A DNA stretch of 64,000 bases from JBCBJZ01 sp038522635 (GTDB taxonomy: Bacteria > Pseudomonadota > Alphaproteobacteria > Rhizobiales > Hyphomicrobiaceae): assembly GCA_038522635.1 (NCBI GenBank), contig JBCBJZ010000001.1, forward strand, positions 1-64,000. The letters run 5' to 3'. This document shows, in pieces, positions 1-7,238 of this stretch. The translations under genes and the position numbers were made by a program. The notes below the pieces were generated by a model. It was not told the DNA's origin. It worked only from the letters and a program-made list of their open reading frames with translations, and did no database searches. Every line of letters starts with the position of its first letter. The first letter of the stretch is position 1.

Positions 1-325
1 CGAGGTCTTGGATGACGCTGATGGTCGGATGCGGCGCCGCGCCCACGTAAGTGTAGTAGGCGAGGCGTTGTTCGCGTTGCGCGGCCCCATCACGTTCGTG
101 GGCGTGGGTGGCGCGGATGGTTGCGGTGCGCGCGTAGCCGACGATCGGTGGCAGCTTAGGAAACGGGCAGACGAGGGGACGGGTGGTGAAACCCGTCAGT
201 CGGCGCTCGGGCGCGACGTGCTCTAGCGCGTTGCAGATCGTGGGCGTGTCGAATTGGCCCAGTTCATCGAGCAGAGCTGTGTCGTGGGCGGGGCCGGACG
301 GGGTGCTGGCGGTGTTGCTGGCCAT
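1..325 (-). CDS. RraA-family protein (aldolase / demethylmenaquinone methyltransferase-like), 3' end outside window
   Basis: Reading leftwards from an ATG at 325 the frame stays open to the window edge, giving about 108 N-terminal residues. The text LLDELGQFDTPTICNALE near residue 20 is the usual opening of RraA-like proteins, a family that includes 4-hydroxy-4-methyl-2-oxoglutarate aldolases and mis-named menaquinone methyltransferases. A GAGGCAG ribosome site lies about 6 bases upstream of the ATG. The catalytic Gly-x-x-x-x-Asp region would fall beyond the edge, so the enzymatic activity cannot be judged. It is the last visible member of a minus-strand run with a crotonase and a CoA-transferase, which suggests breakdown of an organic acid. 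The family call is firm; the substrate is unknown. Confidence 0.8.
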   Translation of the reverse strand, partial: MASNTASTPSGPAHDTALLDELGQFDTPTICNALEHVAPERRLTGFTTRPLVCPFPKLPPIVGYARTATIRATHAHERDGAAQREQRLAYYTYVGAAPHPTISVIQDL

Positions 326-391
326 CGTTTGCTGCCTCGTGAGGTCTGAGCGCGTTCATCGCACGAGCGGCGGGGCGTTCACCCTGCACCG

Positions 392-1213
392 CTATTTGTT
401 TTGGAACTGCGGCGGGCGCTTTTCCATGAAGGCGCGGCGGCCTTCCACGTAATCCTGCGACGCGAAGCACGCCTTGACCATCGCATCAAGCTTGTCGAGA
501 TCGCGGGCGGCTTCCGGCTTGCCGATCTCGCGCACCACGGCCTTAACAGTCGCGATCGTCATCGGCGCGTTGCCGGCGATGTTGCGGGCCAACTCATCGA
601 CGTGGCTTTCGATTTCATCGCGCGCGACCACGCGGTTGACGAGCCCGATATCGTGCGCGTAGGCGGCATCGAAACGGGCGGCGGTGTAGAACAGCTCCAT
701 CGCGCGGGACGGGCCCACCAACTCGCTCAGCTTCTTGATGCCGGCATAGCCGTAACCGAGGCCGAGCTTGGCGGCGGGGATGCCGAATTTCGCGTCATCC
801 GTGCAGACCCGGATGTCGCAGCAGACCGCCAGCGCGCAACCACCGCCGATGCAATAGCCATGGATCTTGGCGATCACCGGCCGCGGGAAATGGTAGAGCT
901 TCTCGTAGGCGGCAGCCGATGTGGCGTTATAGGTCGCGACCGCATCGGCCGTCGCGCGCTCGCTTTCGAACTTCGAGATGTCGGCGCCCGACACGAACGC
1001 CTTGCCGCCTGCGCCGGTGACGATCAACACGCGCAAGCTCGGGTCTTGCGCCAACTCGGTCAGCAGCATGTCCATGCGTTGCCAGACCTCAAGCGAGACC
1101 GCGTTGTGGCGTTCGGGATTGTTGAAGGTGATGGTGGCGATGCCGTCACTTTTGGCGAGCAGGAGTTTCTCTTCGACGGGACGATCTTGGGGGGCGGTGG
1201 CGGTGGTTGTCAT
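392..1213 (-). CDS. Enoyl-CoA hydratase/isomerase (crotonase) family protein
   Basis: 273 residues, full length for a crotonase. The oxyanion-hole glycines are visible in FVSGADIS (about residues 74-80) and in HGYCIGGGCAL (118-128). The C-terminal region IGLVNRVV is also typical. Aligning the family active site from memory of rat mitochondrial enoyl-CoA hydratase, the second glutamate is kept (E173, in RAMEL). The first, which sits in a Pro-Glu pair in that enzyme, is Ala147 here (IPAAKLG). That makes a classical hydratase less certain and leaves isomerase, hydrolase or lyase activities possible. It lies between the RraA-like gene and a class III CoA-transferase on the same strand, which fits CoA-thioester catabolism. 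Confidence 0.88.
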   Translation of the reverse strand: MTTTATAPQDRPVEEKLLLAKSDGIATITFNNPERHNAVSLEVWQRMDMLLTELAQDPSLRVLIVTGAGGKAFVSGADISKFESERATADAVATYNATSAAAYEKLYHFPRPVIAKIHGYCIGGGCALAVCCDIRVCTDDAKFGIPAAKLGLGYGYAGIKKLSELVGPSRAMELFYTAARFDAAYAHDIGLVNRVVARDEIESHVDELARNIAGNAPMTIATVKAVVREIGKPEAARDLDKLDAMVKACFASQDYVEGRRAFMEKRPPQFQNK

Positions 1214-1299
1214 GGCGCGGCCTCTTCGGATTTAGAACGTGAGGGATAGACCGGGCGCCGGGGAGCGCAGCGCCCGCTGCGTAAGCGTGGCGAAGCGTG

Positions 1300-2508
1300 T
1301 CAGACGACCCCGTCGCGGCGCAGCGTTTCGATCTCTTCAGCGCTGCGACCGAGGTCCTTCAAGATGGCATCGGTGTGCTCGCCCATGGTGGGCGGCGGCG
1401 TCAGCACCGGGCTTTCGGAGCGGCTCATCTTGATCGGCTGGCCAACAACCTGGGTCGGCCCGCGCTCCTGGCTTTGCATCGCGCGCGCCATGCCCAGGTG
1501 CTGCATCTGGGGCGATGAGAACACCTGATCGATGCTGGCGATCTCGCCGCAGGGCACGCTCGCTTCATTGAGCGTCGCGATCCAGTCGGCACTGGTGCGC
1601 TTGCGGGTATGCGCGTTGAGGATGGCGTTCAGCGCATCGCGATGGTCTGAGCGGCTGGCCGGATCGGCGAAGCGGGGATCGTCAAGGTCGCGATCGTCGA
1701 GCAACGCCTTGAAGCGCTCCCAGATGGCTTGACCCGCGCAAGCGATGTTGATGTGCCCATCGGCGGTCTCGTATACGCCTGTTGGGATCGAGGTGGGGTG
1801 GTTGTTGCCGGCCTGCTTGGCGACATTCCCGTCCATCAGCCAGCGGGCGGCCTGGAAGTCGAGCATGAACGCTTGCGCCTGCAACAGCGAACTTTGGATC
1901 CACTGGCCCTCGCCGGAGCGTTGCCGCTCGATCAGGGCAAGCAGGATGCCGAAGGCCGCGAAGATGCCGGCGGACAAATCCGCGATCGGGATGCCGACCC
2001 GCATCGGGCCTTCGCCGGGCGCGCCGGTGATCGACATCAACCCGCCCATGCCCTGTGCGATCTGGTCGAAGCCCGGACGGCCGGCGAACGGGCCGTCCTG
2101 ACCGAACCCCGATATCGATGCGTAGATCAGACCGGGATTGTCGGCACGCAGCGTCTCGTAATCGATGCCCAGCCGATGCTTCACGCCGGGGCGATAGTTC
2201 TCGACGATGATGTCGGTGTCGCGGGCGAGCGCTTTGAAAATCTCAAGCCCGCGCGGGTCTTTCAGGTTGAGCGTCAGCGACCGCTTGTTGCGGTGAAGGT
2301 TCTGGAAATCAGCGCCCGCACGCGGACCGCCGAGCGATCCTTTGTCGTCGCTCGCAGGCGTCTCGATCTTGATGACATCGGCGCCCCAGTCGGCGAGCTG
2401 GCGCACGCATGTGGGGCCGGAGCGCACGCGGGTGAGATCGAGGACGCGATAGGGAGACAGGATGTTGGGGGCTGCCGCAGAGGGCGCCTGGTCAGGAGCG
2501 CTAGCCAT
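1300..2508 (-). CDS. CaiB/BaiF (class III) CoA-transferase
   Basis: 402 residues, the normal length for this family, which moves CoA between carboxylic acids (formyl-CoA, carnitine, mesaconyl and related transferases). Seen in order: VLDLTRVRSGP near residue 22, WGADVIKIE at 41-49, NKRSLTLNLKDP at 74-85, ISGFGQDGP at 132-140 and GRPGFDQIAQGMGG at 143-156. The expected catalytic aspartate is Asp177 in PIADLSAG. The gene sits 86 bases upstream of the crotonase in the same direction, so it probably activates the acid that the crotonase then processes. The natural acid cannot be told from sequence. The ATG at 2508 is preferred because the usual N-terminal motif follows after a short tail. Confidence 0.9.
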   Translation of the reverse strand: MASAPDQAPSAAAPNILSPYRVLDLTRVRSGPTCVRQLADWGADVIKIETPASDDKGSLGGPRAGADFQNLHRNKRSLTLNLKDPRGLEIFKALARDTDIIVENYRPGVKHRLGIDYETLRADNPGLIYASISGFGQDGPFAGRPGFDQIAQGMGGLMSITGAPGEGPMRVGIPIADLSAGIFAAFGILLALIERQRSGEGQWIQSSLLQAQAFMLDFQAARWLMDGNVAKQAGNNHPTSIPTGVYETADGHINIACAGQAIWERFKALLDDRDLDDPRFADPASRSDHRDALNAILNAHTRKRTSADWIATLNEASVPCGEIASIDQVFSSPQMQHLGMARAMQSQERGPTQVVGQPIKMSRSESPVLTPPPTMGEHTDAILKDLGRSAEEIETLRRDGVV

Positions 2509-2618
2509 GGGGTCTTCCAGCCGTTTTGACGGTTGCCGATCGGGGCGCGAAGGCGATGGCGAACAGCCTAGAAGACGCGGTGCCTCAGGGGAAGAGCGTG
2601 AAACCGTTCAGCACGGCT

Positions 2619-3068
2619 TCAAAGGTCGGCGATGACCTTGTCGAGCTCCGGCAGCAGCACGAGACCTTCCTGGTCCGAACCGGCGGCATGCACCACCAGC
2701 CAGGTGCATGGCTTGCCCGAAAGGTTACACGGCGCGTGCGGTACATCGGCGGGGATGAAGACGTGGTCGCCCGCTTTGGCGGCGAGGCGATGTTGCAGCC
2801 GCGCGCCATGGAACACATCGCACGTGCCTTCGAGCAGATAGGCGATGGTCTCGATGCGGTCGTGATAGTGAACGTTGGCGCGGGCCCCGGCCGGCATCGG
2901 CAGCACGTTCATGCAGATGTTGCGGGCTTGCACGGTCTCGCGCGAGGCGCCGGCGCCGTAGGTGAAGCCTTGGCCGCCAACGTAGTTTTGCCCGGGCTTC
3001 ACAAGTGCCACGCCGTCATCGGGATTGATGGTGATGGTGTTGGTGTCGCCCAACGCTTCTTCCTCCAA
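2619..3068 (-). CDS. Single-domain cupin protein
   Basis: 149 residues making one beta-barrel cupin. Cupin motif 1 is recognisable as ANVHYHDRIETIAYLLEG (about residues 64-81), with HYHD and the later glutamate as probable metal ligands. Motif 2 is GDHVFIPADVPHAPCN (about 100-115), where the conserved histidine follows the proline. There is no DNA-binding domain and no signal peptide, so it is a cytoplasmic metal-binding enzyme or sensor. It is the most upstream gene of the minus-strand catabolic run. Small cupins in such positions are often decarboxylases, isomerases or dioxygenases, but nothing here identifies the reaction. Confidence 0.8.
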   Translation of the reverse strand: MEEEALGDTNTITINPDDGVALVKPGQNYVGGQGFTYGAGASRETVQARNICMNVLPMPAGARANVHYHDRIETIAYLLEGTCDVFHGARLQHRLAAKAGDHVFIPADVPHAPCNLSGKPCTWLVVHAAGSDQEGLVLLPELDKVIADL

Positions 3069-3107
3069 CGCTGATGGATAAAGCGAGCGAAACGAACGGT
3101 CTTCGCC

Positions 3108-3695
3108 TTACCCGCCGAACGAACGACGGCCGTAGCTGCGTCCGGCAGCGCCGAACCCGCCGCGGCGCGTGGTGGTGAATTTCGCGGATGGCGGGCGGCC
3201 TGCGGCAAGCGGCACGCGCACCAGTCCTTTCCGGCTACCGACTTTGCGATTGTCCGCGGTGCGGAAGTTTTTGGCATCGTCGCGCGAACGGTAGAGCGGC
3301 TGAGGGTGGACGCCGGACGGGCCGCCCAGCGCGCGGCCCATCAGGTATCCCGCCATCAAAGGGATGAACACGCTGCCGCCGTTTGAGGTGCGGTACTGCG
3401 AGACCTCGCACTTACCCACGCCCATGTCAGCTTCGCACGCCGCCTTCGATGCGTATTTGGGCGCAACCTTCTGGTGATCTTTGCGGGCGACGTTGAAGGC
3501 GCGTTCGCACTGCTCCTTCGTCATGGTGCCGGCGGTGATGCAGTCCTTGGCGGACGAATAGATCGCGGCTTCCGTGGTCGTCTCAGAACACGCCTGCAGG
3601 GCGAGCGCACCCACACCCATGGTGACAAGCGCGACGGAACGGGAGCGCATCAGGCGCTTGGGCTTTGGCGCTGCGGGGCTGCGTTTGTCGGTCAT
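3108..3695 (-). CDS. DUF1190-family lipoprotein
   Basis: 195 residues from the ATG at 3695, which has an AGGA ribosome site about 8 bases upstream. A longer upstream reading would overlap the neighbouring hydrolase gene and begins with non-protein-like sequence, so I reject it. After a basic N-terminus comes a hydrophobic stretch ending LALQAC (about residues 29-34), a plausible lipobox. The remainder matches the DUF1190 (YgiB-like) family: paired cysteines in KDCITAG and EQCERAF, then ACEAD, KCEV, SVFIPLMAGYLMGRAL and PQPLYR. The last 40 residues are rich in glycine, arginine and serine. The function of the family is unknown; an envelope location is inferred from the lipobox. Confidence 0.82.
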   Translation of the reverse strand: MTDKRSPAAPKPKRLMRSRSVALVTMGVGALALQACSETTTEAAIYSSAKDCITAGTMTKEQCERAFNVARKDHQKVAPKYASKAACEADMGVGKCEVSQYRTSNGGSVFIPLMAGYLMGRALGGPSGVHPQPLYRSRDDAKNFRTADNRKVGSRKGLVRVPLAAGRPPSAKFTTTRRGGFGAAGRSYGRRSFGG

Positions 3696-3846
3696 GGCGT
3701 TTCCTAATTCAGGGCGTCGGGCCGTATGCGGTTTAAAGCGCATCGAGCGGTGGAAGGCACATCGGGCCGTCCGACTGTCATGTTGGGCGTGTGCGCGCCT
3801 GTACAAGAGGGCAGCGCTGGGCAATAGGGCAGTGCCGCTGATCGTT

Positions 3847-4683
3847 CTAACGTGCCGCCGTTGATAGCTTATGACCAAACGCGGCCAGGCTGTGGGCAAG
3901 CGCTTCAGGCCGTTCAAGCGGCAGCAGATGCCCCGCATCGGGCCAATCCTCACGGGACGCCTGCGGCAGCCGGGCATAAAGCGCATCAACATCTTCGGCA
4001 TCGTAGAAGACGCGGTCCTGCAAGCCGGAGATGACCAGGGTCGGCAGCGTCAGCCCTTCGTACGCGATGTCCCAATCGGCAGCACTTGCATGCGCCATTA
4101 AGCCGTAATGCCCGTGATCGGTGGCAAGCGGCTCGTAGGCGCCGGTGAGCGCGCCCGCGCGGGCCTTTGCAGCGAATTCTTGGTTGGTGAGCAAGGGCAG
4201 CATGGCGTCCATCAGCAGGCCGACGCCACCGGCCTTCGCGATCACGGGCAGGGCGTCGTTGACCCAGGCGATGCGCGGGCCGATGCGGCGCAAGGTGTTG
4301 AGCAACACAAGACCTGTGGCCGGCGTCCCCTGCAGAATGGCGTGGGCGGCGAACAGCCCACCGATGGAGAGACCCACCAGCACCGGGCGCGCCGGGGCAA
4401 GCTGCGCCATCAGCGTTTTCAGGTCGTCGATGATGAGGGTCGGCGTGAGGGCCAACCCCGGCGTGAAGGGGGAGCTGTCTTGTCCACGGAAATTGTAGAC
4501 AAGCGTGCCAAACCCCTCGGCACGCAAGGCCGGCGCGACCGCGGCCTCCCAGTGTTGCGTGTTGCCGGTGAGCGCGTTGACGAACACGAACGTCGGCCTG
4601 GCACCGTCCTGGGCGGCGTTGTCCCGGGGGGCGTGGTGCTCGTAGAAGAGCGCGTTGTCGTCGTCGAGCTTGAGTTGGGGCAT
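3847..4683 (-). CDS. Alpha/beta-fold hydrolase
   Basis: 278 residues with the complete catalytic triad of the fold. The nucleophile elbow is GLSIGG with Ser106, the acid is probably Asp223 in SGLQDRVFYD, and the histidine is His252 in DAGHLLPLERPEAL. The oxyanion region near the N-terminus reads VNALTGNTQHWE, and NFRGQDSS follows strand 4. The layout resembles esterases and 3-oxoadipate enol-lactonase-like enzymes, but no substrate-specific signature stands out. There is no signal peptide. It is divergent from the acetamidase/formamidase gene, with about 140 bases between the two starts. Confidence 0.85.
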   Translation of the reverse strand: MPQLKLDDDNALFYEHHAPRDNAAQDGARPTFVFVNALTGNTQHWEAAVAPALRAEGFGTLVYNFRGQDSSPFTPGLALTPTLIIDDLKTLMAQLAPARPVLVGLSIGGLFAAHAILQGTPATGLVLLNTLRRIGPRIAWVNDALPVIAKAGGVGLLMDAMLPLLTNQEFAAKARAGALTGAYEPLATDHGHYGLMAHASAADWDIAYEGLTLPTLVISGLQDRVFYDAEDVDALYARLPQASREDWPDAGHLLPLERPEALAHSLAAFGHKLSTAAR

Positions 4684-4823
4684 GGCGTGGCTTCCAAAGT
4701 TAGGGTCGCGATCGGGCCGTTTGGGCGCGTTGGCGGTAACCTACACGCTTGCCAGAACGGGTGCATCCGGCAAGGCTGCGGGCGCGTTGGCTTGTGACGT
4801 CAACGCCGACGCGCAAAGCACGG

Positions 4824-5810
4824 ATGATCGCCATGAGCCCACAGCCTGCGGATCTAAACACTGACGGCCCGCGCCTTGAGGCCGGCCCCCGTACCGTCCA
4901 CTGGGGCTATTTCGATGCCACGCTCAAGCCAATCCGCGAGATCGCCTCCGGCGAGCGCATCACGATCAGCACGGTTTCCGGCCGGCGCGACGTGATCCCG
5001 CCAGCGTCATTCCGCATCCCAGCGCCGCTGCAAGACGTGCTGGACAACGTCGAGCAGCCCTGTCCTGGCCACATCTGCACGGGTCCGCTCGCCGTGCGCG
5101 GTGCGAAGCCCGGTCAGGTGCTCGAAGTTCAGATCGAGGCCATCGCGCTGCACTACGACTGGGGCTACACGGCGGTCCGCCCCAAAGCGGGCGCGTTGTT
5201 CGATGTGGTTGAAGAGGAGCGGTTGTTCTTTTCCAGGCTCAATGCGTCGCGCGGTGTTGCCACGTTGCCTTGGGGCCAGGAGGTGGCGCTGCGCCCGTTC
5301 TTTGGCGTCATGGCGACCGCACCGCCCCCGTCCTGGGGGCGCGTTAGCACGCTGCCGCCGCGCACCAATGGCGGCAACCTCGACAACAAGGAATTGGTCG
5401 CCGGCTCCACGCTCTACTTGCCCATCCATTGCGAGGGCGCGCTGTTCTCCGTTGGCGATGGTCATGGTGTGCAGGGCGATGGGGAAGTGTGCGTGACGGC
5501 CATCGAGACCGGCCTGATCGGCACCTTTACCTTGCGCGTGCGTGACGATCTCGACCTCACATGGCCCCAGGCGGAAACGCCGACACATGTGATCACGATG
5601 GCGTTCGATGAAGACTTGGATCACGCCGTCGAACTGGCCTTGGCGCAGATGCTCGATCTTTTGGAAGCGCGCACCGGTCTCGACCGCGCTCAGGCTTACG
5701 CGCTGTGCAGTCTGGTTGCGGATGTGCGGGTGACCCAGGTGGTGAACGGCGCCAAGGGCATCCATGTCATGCTTGCCAAACACGACCTTGAGGCTTGCCC
5801 GGCGCGCTAG
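4824..5810 (+). CDS. Acetamidase/formamidase family protein
   Basis: About 328 residues. The FmdA/AmdA family hydrolyses formamide or short amides to acid and ammonia. Recognisable blocks are VHWGYFDATLKP near the start, GHICTGPLAVRGAKPGQVLE, GGNLDNKELVAGSTLYLPI and the metal/active-site region FSVGDGHGVQGDGEV, followed by a C-terminal helical part ending MLAKHDLEACPAR. Two ATGs, at 4824 and 4833, are both possible; neither has a strong ribosome site. The gene converges with a solute-binding-protein gene 12 bases downstream. Together with the guanidine operon further on, this hints at an organism that scavenges organic nitrogen. Confidence 0.88.
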   Translation: MIAMSPQPADLNTDGPRLEAGPRTVHWGYFDATLKPIREIASGERITISTVSGRRDVIPPASFRIPAPLQDVLDNVEQPCPGHICTGPLAVRGAKPGQVLEVQIEAIALHYDWGYTAVRPKAGALFDVVEEERLFFSRLNASRGVATLPWGQEVALRPFFGVMATAPPPSWGRVSTLPPRTNGGNLDNKELVAGSTLYLPIHCEGALFSVGDGHGVQGDGEVCVTAIETGLIGTFTLRVRDDLDLTWPQAETPTHVITMAFDEDLDHAVELALAQMLDLLEARTGLDRAQAYALCSLVADVRVTQVVNGAKGIHVMLAKHDLEACPAR

Positions 5811-5822
5811 CCGGGGTCCGCC

Positions 5823-6548
5823 TCACAACGGCGGTGCGACCGACAGGCCTTGCACGTTGTGCTTGGCGATGAGACCCGCAACGAGGCCGCTGCTTTTGGC
5901 CTCTTCCACGAACGTTGTGAGCCAAGCCGCTGCTGTCTGGTTCTTGATCGGTGTCCCGATGGCCTGCTGTACCGCGCTGAACTTGCCGTCGAGGATGCGG
6001 GCGCCTTCAAGCTTTTGCGCATCGCTCGTCAGTTTGGGGCGCAGGCCGGCGAGTACGTCGAGCTTTTGATCGACGAACGCGTCGAACGAACTATCGAGCG
6101 TATCCGTCTTGACCAAGGTCGCGTGCTGGATCGCGCGTTCCAGCCAAAGCCCATAGGCCGCGCGCCCCGTCACCGCAATTCGCACACCGGGCCGATCCAC
6201 CTCATCGATGCTTGTGATCGATGAGCCGGCCGGCACCATATAGGTCGCCTCGATCTCGCAGTAGGCCGGCGAAAAGGCGATGACCTCCGCGCGCTGGGGT
6301 TCAGCACCGATGTTGCCGATGTCCCATTGGTCGTTCGGGGCGGCATCGGCAAGCTCGCCAGGCGTCGCAAACGGCACCAGCGACAACCCAACGCCGAGTG
6401 CGTTCGCGACCGCAAGCGCCATGTCCGGTGAGACGCCGGTGGGATCGCCCGCGTCGGTGGAGCCGGTGACGAGCAGGAAGTTCGACATGTTGATCCCGGC
6501 ACGCAACACGCCGGTCGGTGCCAGTTCTTGGATGACGTCACGGTTCAT
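5823..6548 (-). CDS. Periplasmic-binding-protein-like (family 3) protein without signal peptide
   Basis: 241 residues from the ATG at 6548, which follows a good AGAAGG ribosome site. A longer in-frame extension upstream exists but lacks protein-like sequence. The chain has the type II solute-binding fold used for amino acids and similar ligands: LAPTGVLRAGINMSNFLL at residues 9-26, GVSPDMALAVANALGV, IAFSPAYCEIEATYMVP and a final lobe ending VQGLSVAPPL. It starts directly at the mature fold, so no export signal is visible. Leaderless members of this family occur in rhizobia and relatives, where their role is unclear. No permease or ATPase gene is adjacent. Confidence 0.8.
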   Translation of the reverse strand: MNRDVIQELAPTGVLRAGINMSNFLLVTGSTDAGDPTGVSPDMALAVANALGVGLSLVPFATPGELADAAPNDQWDIGNIGAEPQRAEVIAFSPAYCEIEATYMVPAGSSITSIDEVDRPGVRIAVTGRAAYGLWLERAIQHATLVKTDTLDSSFDAFVDQKLDVLAGLRPKLTSDAQKLEGARILDGKFSAVQQAIGTPIKNQTAAAWLTTFVEEAKSSGLVAGLIAKHNVQGLSVAPPL

Positions 6549-7238
6549 GGGCGACCTTCTACGAATTGGAGTTGGGGTTAATGGGCCAGCGATGCTGCGG
6601 AGCACGCGCAAGAAATAGGCGGAGGCCTTGGGCATGAGCAACCGTCTTGCGGGTTGCGCGAAGCGGTGATGGACGTTGCGATTTAGCGCAGGCGTGAAGG
6701 ACTGAGCACACGCTATGCGCGTATCGAGGGTCGTTGTTGGCGTCCGGACGCCTATGCCACGAAGGTGCGCGGGCCGACGTGACAGGGCCTGGGTCCTCAC
6801 GTTTTCGTACGATTATCCACAGGGCATTTGAGTGAGGTTCAACGGCACTGAGCGCGGACCACCGGGTTCAGGCGCTTCAAGCTTGCGACAAACGTGTCCC
6901 CGATCATCCGTCCGGTGGAGAACCCTTCACGCCTGCTTAACGCCTGCAGGTTGCGCTACAAGCTGAATGCCATTTTGCTCAATCATTTCATAAAGAAACG
7001 ATGTCAGTCCAATGGCTTTGCAACAGGTGCTTCAACACGGATGCCGGCAAAGCCGTGGTTAATGATGCGGCCTCAACACGCTTTTTGTTTTCACGCGTCG
7101 CTTAAGGGTTTCGCCGCGTTGACGCCACAACGTCGGCTTGCTTAGAACAACGAAGGGTAGGGGGATTTCCACAGGGCGACGTGTCGCGACCATGAGGAAA
7201 ACCGCGCTGCCGGTGTAGGTCGCCGCCTGCAAGGTCAG
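6549..7238. other. Intergenic region between divergent genes
   Basis: This 690-base gap separates the leaderless binding-protein gene from srfB and must contain promoters for both. It includes a noticeably A+T-richer stretch around 6950-7060. I found no convincing coding frame, tRNA or terminator hairpin in it. I did not find promoter boxes I would defend. Confidence 0.5.

Noticed and set aside
3696..4001. N-terminal extension of the DUF1190 gene
   Set aside because: It would overlap the hydrolase gene, is not protein-like and removes the signal/lipobox from the N-terminus; the ATG at 3695 has a ribosome site.
6894..7145. Small plus-strand frame in the gap before srfB
   Set aside because: No ribosome site, no domain and no conserved-looking sequence; the region is better read as intergenic.
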